Below the pieces are notes generated by a model. It searched no databases. It was given only the letters and a program-made list of their open reading frames with translations, and was not told the DNA's origin. From Dicyema japonicum (lineage: Eukaryota; Dicyemida; Rhombozoa; Dicyemidae), in the NCBI GenBank assembly GCA_011109175.1, contig RDEW01000014.1:878042-942041 (forward strand): DNA of 64,000 bases. Direction: 5' to 3'. Position numbers and translations under genes: made by a program. Each line of letters begins with the position of its first letter. Position 1 is the stretch's first letter. This document shows, piece after piece, positions 1-11,213 of this stretch.

Positions 1-114
1 CGTCATTAATAAGTTTTTTTCCTGTAATTTACCTTATAATAACATTAATATCCACAATTATAAAATCCAAAATTATTTAATAAATTATTAAGTTTATTTA
101 AATTATTTATTCTC

Positions 115-1378
115 ATGGCCAATCGCATATTCATTTCCCAAATTAAATCAAATTTGGACAAAATATCATTTATTGATGATTTGGAAAGGAGAGACTGTAA
201 TAGTATTGTAAGAAGACGGAAAAGGGTTGACAAGGTTACTAAAGATGAGATATTTGGTAAACTAATAGCATACGGATTACAAGTTATTAAAAATAGTTGT
301 GAATTAATTCCATGGCTTATATCTGCCAATTTAACACGACGTGCCACAGACTTATATATTAGTGAATTAAAGGACAATCAAGAGTGGGATGTCATTTCCA
401 AAATGTTTTTATATTATTTGCAAGATCAAATAAAAACATTGACTTTGGAGGACATTCATAATATGCTCACTACAACACCCATTAGTCACAATCTGTGTTC
501 TATAAAGAATGGGAGACATCACATGGAAGATTATTTTTCCATTATTCCAGATTTACAGGTTGTTACAATATTTAAAGTTGGTTGTTTGTAATATTAGGGT
601 AATGCTTCATTTTATGGAGTATTTGATGGACATTGTGGAGAACAGGCTGCAGCCTTCTGTTCATATCACCTTCACCATTACCTGGCAAGGAGACTTATGG
701 AAATAAGGAGACCATTTAATCGTAATAATGTTGAAAATGCAATCATTGAGTCTATCAAAGACTGTGACGAAGGATTATATAAAAAAGTATTATTTTTTTA
801 GTATTTAAAAGAAAGATAAAAGTGGATGTACTGTAGCTTTCATTCTATTATTAGAGGACAACCTGTATATTACATGGTTGGGGGATAGTGAAATAGCTAT
901 TATGAACTCTGACTCGACAATTTGTCGTATTACTACCCCTCATAAACCTGAGGTATATATTTACTTTATTTTGTTTGAACATAAAAGGATTACTGAAAGT
1001 GGGGGATCTGTAATGTATAGGGATGGATGGAGAGTTAATGGGTTATTATCAGTATCAAGGTCCATTGGATCGTTTGATTTGAGACCAGCAGTCTCCAATC
1101 TTCCCCAGGTCATTCTCCTTGAGAGTGGGTTTTATCAACGAATCATTTTGGGAACTGATGGATTTTGGGATGTTTTTGAAGACAACGAACTTGAAATGGT
1201 AGTAAATGAATGCATGGGAGAAGGTGATGAGTTAGCATGGTCATTAGTAATGGAGGCAGTAAACCGAGGATCTTCAGATAACATAACTGTAATTGTAGTG
1301 GAATTGGGGGATTTATTTAATGTGCATACTAATGATTGTGTTGGTTGTAATTGTATAACAAGATGTAATATTATATAA
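115..1378 (+). CDS. PPM1F: PP2C-type Ser/Thr phosphatase, PPM1E/PPM1F-like
   Basis: Metal-dependent protein phosphatase of the CaMKP/POPX type. The first 140 residues form the extra helical N-terminal region typical of PPM1E/F. The PP2C core follows: GRHHMEDYF (metal-site MED), then after intron 1 GVFDGHCGEQ (catalytic DGH), GCTVAFILL, WLGDSE, GWRVNGLLSVSRSIG, GTDGFWDV and GSSDNITVIVV near the C-terminus. Intron 1 is 559-597 (39 nt) and intron 2 is 787-811 (25 nt); both are GT..AG and restore frame exactly. A third intron-like stretch starts with GT at 953 and sits between HKPE and RITESGG. The frame is open through it, and splicing at the nearest AG (987) would shift the frame, so it is either translated or spliced unconventionally. 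About 399 residues; human PPM1F has about 450. The second G of the usual DGHGG is replaced by Cys. Start chosen as the ATG opening the frame. Confidence 0.9.
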
Positions 1379-2049
1379 ATTTGTGTTTATTTGTAATATT
1401 CCATTAATGCTTATTATATTTACATTATCACAATAATAAGCAATATCCTCTATTATTTATACTAACCAATATGTTTTTTCACTTATAATTTTTTAAGAAG
1501 TAACTCCCACTTTTATGTTGTATTATAAGTTCATCTGCTTCCACTCGGATTACAACAAGAAACAATTATTTGGATTGATTCAGATACATCCAATAATTTC
1601 ATTGTGCCTTCGGTTATAATCGAAGCAGTGTTCTCTCCATTACAATGTTGAAATTTCGCGTTAACATCTCGGAAAACATATTTCTATCTTGGAGTAAGAA
1701 GAGCATAGTCTCAGAACAGAGAAAAATTTTAGACAACAGCATTTTTATTTCCATTCCAGTAACATCTTTTCTTACTTGCAGAGTCCCAAGCTATTTGTCG
1801 GAAATAAACAGTATTTCTTTGCATTTTGATCTGAGATGAATTCTCATGTTTTCTAGCAATCTTTGGACGAATTTGTTAATAGGGGAAGTGTTTTATATTC
1901 GGCAATCTAAATCAAATAAATAATTTAAAACAATTACATTTAAAACTATCAGAAATAAATGAACTAAGTGATTTTTCCCCTTCAACTAATTCTCCTCTTC
2001 TTTGCCCCTTGGAACGATTATACTGCTTCATTCGTTCCCCTTAGGCTGT
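1379..2049. other. intergenic, no gene recognised
   Basis: AT-rich sequence between the phosphatase and the first LINE remnant. Short open frames here show no recognisable motif. Confidence 0.5.
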
Positions 2050-2870
2050 GAGTTTTCTAGGAATCGTCCAAAGAAGTCATTCCTCATTTGTGCTCTATCC
2101 GCATACTCTCCAAGGTTTTCTTGATGACGGTTGATTGAATATATGGTCGATTAGCGCCAAACCTTTAGGGAATTGTGATGATGTTTGTAGAATTTGCTCA
2201 CAACACCATCCCATGTTAGTACGATTGCTAAAATATTAGCTTTAGCATTGTGGATAGATGCCAATTCATTGGCAAATCATATTTGTGTAGGTTTTCAACC
2301 TCGACTTGTTTCAACGCCTGTTGAGAGGTGATTCCCACTTCGATAAGCGTAATTAAATTCCTCTTTTTGTCTAGTACAAAGATTTGGTTTTTTGGTCTGT
2401 ACTGTATCCACTCGATTCATTCACAGCTACTGAGTGCACAGAATGTGTTTTCAGTTTCTTGGATTTTTTTATTCCGTAATGTCGGCATAGATGCAGATGT
2501 AAGCATCTGACAACTTAGTTATGAAGTCGGAGATAGTCACTATTCAACAGTCGACCACATCTTGTTGCCAAGTGGTCAACAGTTTTCTTAGCAGAGTTGC
2601 AGTGGCTGCAACTGGCTTCAGGGTTATCAAAGAATAGGTTTCGGTCTTGTAATAGACCTTCACATCTGGAAGAATTGTTTCCATGCGATAGCCAAAGGGA
2701 AGATTCAGAGATGTCGATATTTAAATAACTCAGATAGTTGAATAGGACTCTGTGTAGCTGCTTTTTCTGAATTTCTTCAATTAGCCAGTTCTTTTGATGT
2801 TCTTTTAATAGGGACTGAGAATATCAGGCTATTGAGCTTTATATTTTCGGTATAGAAATTCTTCGATTGT
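2050..2870 (-). mobile_element. group A (R2/R4-like) LINE remnant, C-terminal half
   Basis: Reading the minus strand across several frames gives the same order of blocks as the better copy at 58151-60121: a leader like LHRVLFNYLSYLNIDISES, the knuckle CSHCN..TVDHLATRC (CCHC), LHLHLCRHYGIKKSKKLKT, then the endonuclease block LIEVGITSQ..LKQVEVENLHKYD and a decayed VLTWDGVVSKFYK. Stops and frame changes show it is dead. It is clearly more diverged from the 58-kb copy than the 5.6-kb copy is, so it represents an older sub-lineage. Confidence 0.75.
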
Positions 2871-2984
2871 GGCGATGTGTGTATTCTTTGATTTGATGAC
2901 CCGCAAATAGTCTTAATTCCCATCATCTCTGTTCATGTTTAACTTATTTCACTACGACTTACTATTAAAAGTCAGAACACTATA

Positions 2985-3190
2985 TTTCTATCGTACGCAG
3001 ACGATCTAATTATTGTCACAAGGGATAGATCTCCTTCCGTAACCGAGGTTCATTCACACTCCAACCAGGTTTGTGACTGGATATCCGCAAATATGTTATA
3101 CGTGTCTCATCCAAGTCTGAGTTCATCCTGTGTGGACTTGAACTATTCTTTGGAGACATCACTATTCCTTCTACAAAGATCCTTAAAGTA
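2985..3190 (+). mobile_element. LINE reverse transcriptase fragment (YADD box)
   Basis: The plus-strand frame from 2985 reads LSYADDLIIVTRD followed by a QVCDWISAN segment, the catalytic YADD box and thumb start of a jockey/CR1-type reverse transcriptase. It ends at a stop near 3190. No upstream palm motifs are readable, so this is a short remnant. Confidence 0.65.
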
Positions 3191-3206
3191 ACTTTCGACT
3201 ATAATT

Positions 3207-3512
3207 ATGAAAAGAAAGTCAACAAAGAAGCTTAGAAAGTTATTAAGGCTATCAAAAAGAAGAGTCCCCTCTCACCTTGTATCTATTTTCAAATATTCTT
3301 GCCTCGGGGATCGCTACCGATTTACTCCTGTTGCGACCGAATCATCGGGAGCCGTTGGTCCAATGACGGCTGAGTTTTTGCGAGAACTCGGAGGATTGCT
3401 TGCCAGAAAGAAAAGGGATCAACGAGAAGGGTTATGGCTAAGACAAAAGATTGGAATAGCCATACTCCGAGGGAACTCGTTCGCAATCCACGCAGCAGGC
3501 TTCCTCAACTGA
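3207..3512 (+). mobile_element. group C LINE C-terminal fragment
   Basis: Open frame of 101 codons ending RQKIGIAILRGNSFAIHAA..LN-stop. The middle block RYRFTPVATESSGAVGP.TAEFLRELG matches the conserved C-terminal region (F-x-P-x-A-V-E-T-S-G) of many invertebrate LINE polyproteins. Related tails occur at 9425-9535 and 17865-17930, and the preceding GKRPD block occurs at 18040-18400, 27960-28330 and 42060-42600. Confidence 0.7.
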
Positions 3513-3596
3513 CATTTGTTTAATTGTTAAAAAAAATTATTTTGTAAAAAAAAGAAGTTATTTTTCAGAAAATACGGAAAACCATAAGTTAATGCA

Positions 3597-3880
3597 GCCA
3601 CATACATCGCCAGTCTCCTTTTAGAGGAGGCAAGAGTTCCTACGCTTGAACTAGAAGACCCATTCAAAAGAGATGGTGACCCATGCAGAGGAATTCCGAT
3701 CGACCATAAGAAGAATACCCTGATAGAATTCCTCTACAGACACAACAGCAGGCACTTCAGAGTTGGGTCGTAACAGAACAATCAAAAAGGGTTCGTAAGA
3801 AATTGGAGACTGGGATCACCTAATTAGTGTTTTAACCTTTCTTTCTTGGTGGTCCTGGGACAAACCTGTATAATACAAAT
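3597..3880 (+). repeat. group D LINE 3' end, diverged copy
   Basis: Decayed C-terminal coding sequence ending at GGGATCACCTAA (Gly-Ile-Thr-stop) near 3807, followed by a T-rich 3' tail with TTTCTTTCTTGG. The block GCAGAGGAATTCCGATCGAC near 3690 recurs on the minus strand at 23170-23370, and a weaker relative lies at 20850-21060, so this is a dispersed repeat family. Confidence 0.6.
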
Positions 3881-4023
3881 CTAAAGATTGACTTTCAAGC
3901 AACAGTGAGGACTCTACAAAGGTTATTTACTTGAGTGTTAAGGCCAACTCCGTTCGAGACACTTGTGAGGGGAATTGTTAAGTTTATGATTGGATGATTT
4001 AAATGGAGACATAATTTATTGTG

Positions 4024-5252
4024 TTAAATAATAATTGGGTGAGCAGTCCTTCTAACTAAAACAAATGGAGAAAAATCAGAGAATTCATTAATATTCTCAA
4101 TCATATTAATAAAGTTTGGGACACCTCCAACCACAGACCCACCAAACCATGATACATAGTTCTCAAAAATGGGAAGAGAGTGAAATTTAAATATCCAATC
4201 ACTGTTATATTTATCTTTAATATTTGTGAGTTCTGAATAAAGTCTGGATTTAAATCCCCTCAACATAGTAGTGCCTCCAACAACAATAATATTTTGAGCC
4301 AATCTAACACGCATATCAATAGGACACTAATAATTAGAATGATAGTATAACATCAAAGAGACAATCCATCACACTTTCTGATAATAGAGTATCACTATCA
4401 TTTTCCACACCAAAAAGACACTCACATGCACCATCTCTTATCATTACTCAATATATTGAAACCTCAAATACCCAGGAATAACGATTCCCTGTTTGTAAAT
4501 GAAATCTGGGGGATGTTCGGATGACTTACCGAAAGGTTTGACAAAGCAGGCCATTACTTTAATTATTGTCATTAATACCTTTGATGTTTTCGGCATCAGT
4601 TTCATTCAAGTTTATGTCTAAATTAATTTATTAAATACTATTTAATTCTGTCAAAATTTTTCTAAAATTAATATTAAATATAAACTCGTGAACATCAAGT
4701 GATCCACGTGGAAGAATTTTGATTGCCTTAATTATCGGGTAATTCTCACAAATCTATATATAAAAAGCAAATAACTGGAATTATCCTCGTTTCAGAATAA
4801 CCACAATCGATTACAAGTGCAGTATTCAGTCCCAAGGCGATTGGACATAAACAAGGAGAGGAAGCCACAATAACAGAAATTGCCTAATATATTAAGTAAA
4901 TAATAACGTGGAATTCCTCGTATAAAATTTGAGTAGCTAATTTAATGAGTTCATTGTGGGGAATGCCAAATGTTAGGATTACTCTACATTTATTACTGGA
5001 AATTGGTATAATTCTGCAAATAATAATTAATAATAACCTGTTAAATAAATAATAGATAAAATTAATAAATTTATATTTGTCAAAAATTGAAGATATGTTA
5101 GATTTGTCATTCTTTCCATTAAAATTATAAAAATCGGTTTTAAGAATAATAGGACATGATTCTTCAGCCCATCCACATCTTTGTATTATTATTATTATTA
5201 ACTTTGTGTATGTTGTACCAAACTCCACCACAACTATGTTGACATTACTCAT
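4024..5252 (-). CDS. ACTR10: Actin-related protein 10 (Arp11), dynactin pointed-end subunit
   Basis: Divergent actin-fold protein of the dynactin pointed-end complex. The N-terminus NIVVVEFGTTYTKCGWAEE corresponds to the first actin phosphate loop. Then come RIIPISSNKCRVILTFGIPH, LNTALVIDCGYSE (second phosphate loop) and, at the C-terminus, CPIDMRVRLAQNIIVVGGTT..GF with YVSWFGGSVVG, the order and spacing of ACTR10. Removing eight micro-introns gives one continuous frame with no indel: 5180-5203, 5014-5037, 4884-4907, 4754-4775, 4618-4638, 4557-4578, 4437-4462 and 4327-4351 (24, 24, 24, 22, 21, 22, 26, 25 nt). Each junction falls inside a conserved block and restores it. The start is the ATG at 5252, five codons before the conserved beta strand; the stop is at 4024. 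Confidence 0.93.
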
Positions 5253-5589
5253 TTATTTAATTTTTAATAAATCTAAATTATTATTTTTTTAATATTAATG
5301 ATTTTTATTAAAATAAAATAAAGAAACAGTCAGCCAAAGGCCATAAATTCTTTCTGCAGGAGAGAGTGTGCAGGCATAAACAGTCAATCTGGTCTCCACA
5401 TCGGCTTGGATGCGGCTCACAGACTTTTAATCGAGTAGTAATGAGATCCCAATACGGATGCATTTATCATCCAGAAAGCTACCCAAAACTCAAGCCATTA
5501 ACCATAGCAACCATCCTCGTTCGCATGTTCTCCATTCTCCTAAGACAGGTTTGATTCTGGTTACTGAAACAGCTCCGAGAGCATATTGT

Positions 5590-6840
5590 TTAATTAATCC
5601 CTGTGTCCATATGACATGTACTTCAGTTTAAGGCACTCTAGGGTTCGCTTTAAGACAGTGGACTGTAGATAGACCTTGAGCTTCATATTCTTGAACTGTC
5701 TTAGATACCCCTTGTGGTACTTTGTTGCAATTCCTTCCCATGTCATTACTATTGGAATAAAGAGGACCTTGCAACCAAACATCTGCCCCATTTTGTTTAC
5801 AAGCAAGTCCCAAAAATATTGCGGTCTCGCATATACGTGTACAACGCCTCCGATCGAGGTGAGTTGTCGCCGTATTTCAGCCATATTGTCGACGACTTAA
5901 GGTCGACGTGTCGGTTGTCCAATGCTCTAAAGAGGACCTTATGAAGAGTTTTTAAGTTGATTTTTCCATCAAGTTAGAAGACAAAAAATGTCTGATAGTG
6001 CCTAGGTGGGTTGGCCGTGTTTTTCTTGGTCGTTATTATGGCGTGCTTCGATAAAAAGAATGTGATTTGTATTGAAACAAACACCCTCACAATGAACTGG
6101 TATTTGCTCAAACCGGTCATTGAGGCGGCGACTCAATGGCTCCAAACAGAGAACAAAGAGCAGTGGAGACATGCTATCTCCCTCTTGAGATTTACTTCGC
6201 CTATCCGGTGCCTATTATAGTTCAGATGAATACTCCACCTATTCATCACAGCCACTACAAAGCTGATGAACCACACAGGCATACACACCCTGTGTAAGCA
6301 CTCGACAAGGTAAGAATGATCAACTGAATCATAAGCCTTCTTTACATCCACACACATAGACAAAATTGAGTTTCCGTGAGACACAGAAAGACACTAGTTG
6401 CCTGCTCTTTTGCTTCCTGGTAAATTAATTCTCGGAGAGAATTCTATTGGTCTCTACAAAGAACCTGACCCCATTATCCACCAATTTGGTCATCAGTTTA
6501 TACAGGTTTGATATGCAGAAATTATACACTTTATTTACCCCGGCCGTTTTCTAATCAGGGAGACATCTCACTGCCTCCTCAAATTTCATGCGGAAATCGA
6601 AAATTCCGTCTAGGAAAAGAGCTTTGCTGTACATGACAGTCCACGCATTTCCACTCCATGGATTAGCCTCTCATAAACCAGCCATTCCAGGGCATTCGGG
6701 GTAACCCTCTACGTACCTAAATGACTACTTGTCTCGGCCACTTTTTTAGGACAATCTTCACAACCCTCTCGGATATAAAATTATATTCTTGTTATCTTTT
6801 GAGGTGGTGACGTCCCTCTCTAGTACTTAATGCTGGAAAT
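5590..6840 (-). mobile_element. group A (R2/R4-like) LINE, internally deleted copy
   Basis: Minus-strand copy closely similar to 58151-60121 but extending further 5'. Order: a palm/finger region with NLYKLMTKLVDNGVRFFVE, then DVKKAYDSVDHSYLVECLH (about 6330-6370), then a jump to KVLFRALDN, STIWLKYGDNSPRSEALYTY and CKVLFIPIVMTWEGIATKYH (5700-5800). At least two internal deletions remove the FxDD box, the zinc knuckle and the endonuclease. It shows what the 5'-truncated 58-kb copy lacks upstream. Confidence 0.85.
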
Positions 6841-7369
6841 GTCTCAAAAACACTGTGGGAGATAGAATTTCAGCTTAATGACTTTTAATGAGAGAAATCA
6901 GTTATAAAATACGAAAAATTAAGCTTTGCCAAAATCTACAGAATTACGGAGTGATTGGCTAAGAAACTAAAGTCGTGAAGAATATCTGTTTCTGGGAGTG
7001 TAGGAACTATGGAATGGGTTTTGTGGTGCATCAAAGCATTAGAAAAGTATTGGAAATCAATGACGGGCATAATCGAGATATCGATTGTCAATAAATTATC
7101 AATGTTTTCCACCATGGGTATAACTGCGATAAATACATGTGGAATTTACCTATTCTACACTGTCTTCTACTCTCGGTGGTACCCATGGATGCCCTTATGT
7201 TCTTATTTCTAAAAATTGAAACTCAGAAGTTGAAAGACGGCGTAATAGTGAAACATTCATTGGAAGTTACAGCAGAGGCGAAAGAAACGCCAATGGAGAA
7301 AAACTTGAAAGAAACGGCAGCTGGGCTGTTCATATGCAATTCTGCTAACACCAAGCAAAACATATGACC

Positions 7370-8110
7370 ACCTGGATTAGGAAAAGTGGAGACAATATTT
7401 ACAATCAGATAGACTACACATTATGTAAATAAAAATTCAAAGGAATGTTATTCAAGGTGATTTGGAGGCACATTTCAATCACAGTCATTTCTTGTTTTAA
7501 ATTAATCAATCAAGGCGCAATTGCAAAAACATAAACATCATGGCACGAAGATCTCGGTTGAATCATTGAACACAAATGCTGACATTCGGAAAAGATTTGT
7601 AAAAAGGATCAACACCCATATCTGTAGACTACCTGAAACCTGTCAACCCGACCAAAGCTGGAACGGAATTGCCGACTGTATTAGAAGTGCAGTCTCGAGT
7701 TTTAAAAACCATCTTCACAAGACCCACAATATATGAGGAAATTCAAGAGTTGTCAAGAATATAAAGGAACTTACAACTCAGAAAAGAAAATACCAAATGC
7801 AACCTTAAAAAAGAAGAGTTAAAAAAGAAAAGGGAAATACAGATAAATATTAAAAAAAGAATGAAAGAACTTGACGAAGTAAATAATATTGCCTTGGAAC
7901 TAGAAAAATTTGATAAATGTTCAGGGAAATCAAAATTATGAGTAAATCAAGTATACTTGACCCTCGCAAATTGGCCAGTTTTGGTTCCTTAAAATTTTGT
8001 GGCCAACTTGAAAAAATAAAATCAATAATTTTGAATAACAAAGAACAAACAATTAAACTGATACCTACTTGTCTGAGATTAGTCTTTGGTAAGGTTCTTT
8101 CTTCGGTTTA
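7370..8110 (+). mobile_element. LINE endonuclease/linker remnant (group B-like)
   Basis: Near 7380 a frame reads WIRKSGDNIYNQIDYTLCK, resembling the N-x-I-D-Y-I segment of LINE AP-endonucleases (compare IYNKIDYIICRQ at 15400 on the minus strand). Downstream, 7521-7736 is open and reads like the linker between endonuclease and reverse transcriptase (SWNGIADCIRSAVSSF). Several stops follow. The region 6841-7369 before it holds nothing I can identify. Confidence 0.4.
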
Positions 8111-8439
8111 TGGGCAAGTACTTTGATATCCAGGTGTTTCGAGAATGATTTAAAGCTGATCGCAGCGTAATGTCAAATAAGTGGGTTAGGTGTCTAGAGA
8201 AGGGTTACTGGTTACAATTGCATCTTCTAATTCTGATTTAATTTGTTTTAGTGTTTTACAGAATTTTTGGGGTGAACTTTTCCCGTTGAAGTGATTGACC
8301 AAATGACTCCATCTTAGCCTGATGGTCTTTTATGCTCTGGTTGATACTTTTATTAAGTTGTCTGATGGTTTTTTAAGATATCAAGTTCATCGAATGTCAT
8401 CGTTTCATAAAGTTTCATCGCTTCATAAGGACCTTGTCT

Positions 8440-8990
8440 TTGAAGAAGCAAGATCACCCAAAATTTGAAGCAAGACCTAAAATAGTGCTATTGAATTTCC
8501 GATTACTAGGGAAAAGGCATAATGAACTAGCACTACTTGCGGGGGCCTCCAAGGTAGATATCTTGGTGATCAATGAGACACACTGGGAGTGAACAATGCA
8601 CGCAGTTTGCATTATTTGTGGATCAACTATGGACACGCATGAGATTACATGGACGACATAAGGAAGAGGAGGAAGAGAGCTTTTCAGTCACTCCTATGTA
8701 CACGAAAATTACACATTAGACGTGACACCTACCTGTTCATCTTCAAGAGAGTTATTCTTCCTAGCGTACTTTATGGGTGCGAGGGATGACTCTTCTCTCC
8801 GAAGAGAGAGAAGATATTATCTCTCCTAGAAAAAAAAAGCCCGATTAAGCTCTCTTTAAACAATCTGAGAGACTGTCTAAGCGAGTACGAAGACAGAATG
8901 CTAGAACCAATTAGCAGGATTGTGGAGGATAGGATCAACGGATTCAGGAGGAGATCAAAGATTCAGGACATACATGTGCAATGCCTCCGA
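8440..8990 (+). mobile_element. LINE fragments: endonuclease start joined to RT C-terminal part
   Basis: 8485-8590 reads LLGKRHNELALLAGASKVDI then LVINETHW, the beginning of an AP-endonuclease domain (the E of ETH is catalytic in this family). About 60 nt later, 8640-8800 reads a C-terminal segment containing KRVILPSVLYGCEG. The enzyme core between them is missing, so this is an internally deleted or chimeric remnant. Confidence 0.5.
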
Positions 8991-9055
8991 TCGAGGATAG
9001 TTGTCACCGTTTTTAACCATATTGTCGATTTTGAGTCGTGGTGGAATCTCATTTC
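8965..9055 (-). mobile_element. short group A LINE fragment
   Basis: The minus strand reads DSKSTIWLK then a block matching the SPRSEALYTYM segment of the 58-kb copy. Its plus-strand sequence GCCTCCGATCGAGG is shared with the 5.6-kb copy. Confidence 0.6.
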
Positions 9056-9424
9056 TCTTTTCATTGACGAGTCATTTACCCATTCTCCCATTCGCTCCAG
9101 AGGAGATTGGAGCAATAAGAAAAAACCTCCAAGAGAAGAGTATTTTTTTATTTTCCACCGATCGTCAGAGTTGGTATTTAGTCAGTCAGAATGAGCACAA
9201 ATTTATAATATTTTTAACATTAACTCGAGGTTAGGAAAAATGTGGGAGATGATCGCCATGATAGAAGAGGTCGAAAATCTTCTTTATCCAATGTAAAAAT
9301 GAAATTTTAGGACCAACAAAATTTATATGAGTTGTTTTAATTGATGATCATAATTTTTTTTAATAAAAAACGTTTTATTTAACAATAATATTTAACCTGA
9401 AAGAAATCGGGGGAAATTGGCCCA

Positions 9425-9535
9425 TTTAAAAAAGACGTACGGGAAGCGGTCTGGCTGAGGCACGAATTGGGATTGCAGTTGTCCGCAGAAACGCTTACTC
9501 CGTAATGTCAGCAGCCGCCTTTCCCCGTTATTGTT
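9425..9535 (+). mobile_element. group C LINE tail
   Basis: The frame reads RLAEARIGIAVVRRNAYSVM and stops soon after, matching the terminal RQKIGIAILRGNSFAIHAA block at 3420-3512. It is 5'-truncated and followed by an AT-rich tail. Confidence 0.55.
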
Positions 9536-9769
9536 AATAAATAATATTTATTGTTAAATAAAACGTGTTTTATTGATCATAATTATCTGGTATAATGACT
9601 TTTAATGATGATTATTATCTTTGATGTTATGACTAAAGCCTATAAAAATTCAAAAGAAATTGTCCAATATATAAAATTATTTCCTTAATTTATTTGGGTA
9701 AAACGGGGTTAAAAGATTAGAAAATGGTCGCATGGTGCCATGTGGCTACCTGATTGAAGATTTCTCTTC

Positions 9770-10541
9770 TATTGCAAGAAAAAACAAGAAGACTGTTGAC
9801 CACCTGACCACTCACTCTGGTAGAATGTTAACTGTGCTGCCTCAAGAAAGTTTGGCGTAAATGAGACACTAGTAAGAGATTGGAAACACAAGCAGTGATG
9901 CCAAGAAACAAATGTGCTAATAGAGGGAAAAGCTGCCAGTGGCCAGCACTTGAACAAGAACTTGTATGCTGGGTCGAGTAGCAACCCTGTTATTCCTGGT
10001 GGACTAACAAGTGTTGTACAGCCACTTGATGTTTCTTTGAATAAGCCGTTCAAAGACAGATTGAGAGGAAATTGGAGTAATTGGATGATAGAAGGCGAGA
10101 AGCAGTTTACTAAAGGGGGAGCCATGAAAGCACTCTCGCTAGAAGTAATAACATGATGGATTAAACAGTCGTGAGATGATGTGTCCCTGTCTACTGTAGA
10201 ACGCTCCTTTAAGAAATGCTGCATTTCCAACGCTCTCTATGAGACAGAAGATGACCTTATCTGGGAGGAGGAAACTGAAGATAAAGAAGACTAAGAAGAT
10301 GCCTTTTATGACGACAGACTAAATGAAAATAAACGGAACGAGCTTTTTGAAAATAATGACGATGAAGACGGATTTTGAACTCTATGTAAGCACTTTATAA
10401 TTCTAACTTTTTGTTTCTTAACTAAAAATAAATCACTTTCTGTGTTCATTGTTGTTAGTCTTTCTCGGCACGTAATATCACAGGGTTACAAAGTAAATAG
10501 TAGGGGGTCGACATATACAACGAATCGACTTATACATCGGC
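9770..10541 (+). mobile_element. pogo/Tigger DNA transposon, internally deleted
   Basis: Near 9840 the plus strand reads RKFGVNETLVRDWKHK then NRGKSCQWPALEQELVCWV, the helix-turn-helix DNA-binding part of pogo/Tigger transposases. It passes almost directly to the C-terminal part, VIPGGLTSVVQPLDVSLNKP, FKDRLRGNWSNWM, CCISNALYETEDDLIWEEE and an acidic tail ending near 10378. The catalytic DDE core is missing. The sequence GGGTCGAC..CGACTTATACATCGG at 10506-10541 looks like a Tigger terminal inverted repeat; I could not find the matching left end. Confidence 0.75.
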
Positions 10542-10970
10542 AAATGCGGTACATCCAAAGACACAACAAAGTTGTAAAACGCTTACATCTCCATCTATGC
10601 AGATTATATGGAATCAAAGAGGCTAGAAAGTTAAAGGGACGTTCAATTCAGTCGATTTTATCAACACAGAATGTTGAGATAAGAGTCGATACGTCGATTC
10701 TGAATGAAACGAAAGTAAGTTCAACAAACCAGATATTTTCGTATATAACAAAATCAAGAATAAGATAATTCTAATAGTAGTGGGAATTACATCTCAGGAT
10801 CGCTTAAAACAGGTGGAAGTAGAAAAATGTCACAAGTAGGACCTCCTCGCAAGTAAGCTTTTGTTTCTCTACGATTGTCAAGATTATCCCACTGGTTATT
10901 ATGACCTGGGATGGAGTTGTCTCGAAATGCTTCAAAAACTATTGACGAATCAAAAAAAATTAACTTAGCA
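10541..10970 (+). mobile_element. group A LINE remnant abutting the Tigger end
   Basis: Reads RHNKVVKRLHLHLCRLYGIK then EARKLKGRSIQSIL, NKPDI and VGITSQDRLKQVEVEK, the region from the end of the zinc knuckle through the restriction-like endonuclease. Frame breaks and a missing catalytic Glu (IVVGI instead of IIEVGI) show it is dead. It begins exactly where the Tigger terminal sequence ends. Confidence 0.7.
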
Positions 10971-11213
10971 AGTTTAATAGAAAATTTTAAACAAACGCTG
11001 TGGATTCTAGAAATTTCTTGAAGATTCTTGTATTCTGGGGCATTTTATAGATAACTCAAGAGGTTATACTGTATGGTTACAAAGAGAATTTTCAGGACTT
11101 TATATTTAAAACAAGCATGTATTTTACAAAATTAAATATTCGCTTGTAACATTATATAACTTTAAACCTTAGTGTCCTTAATAAATTTTTTTTTAGATTA
11201 AAAAATAAAATTA

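Noticed and set aside
3800-3860. GGGATCAC..GTGGTCC word as a transposon TIR or regulatory palindrome.
   Set aside because: Better explained as the GIT-stop codons plus 3' tail of a LINE, as seen at 21665.
5676-5944. Plus-strand open frames over 5676-5944.
   Set aside because: Antisense to a group A LINE copy on the minus strand that has clear protein similarity.
9769-10230. Minus-strand frame of 153 codons at 9769-10230.
   Set aside because: Antisense to the pogo/Tigger transposase, whose plus-strand motifs are unambiguous.
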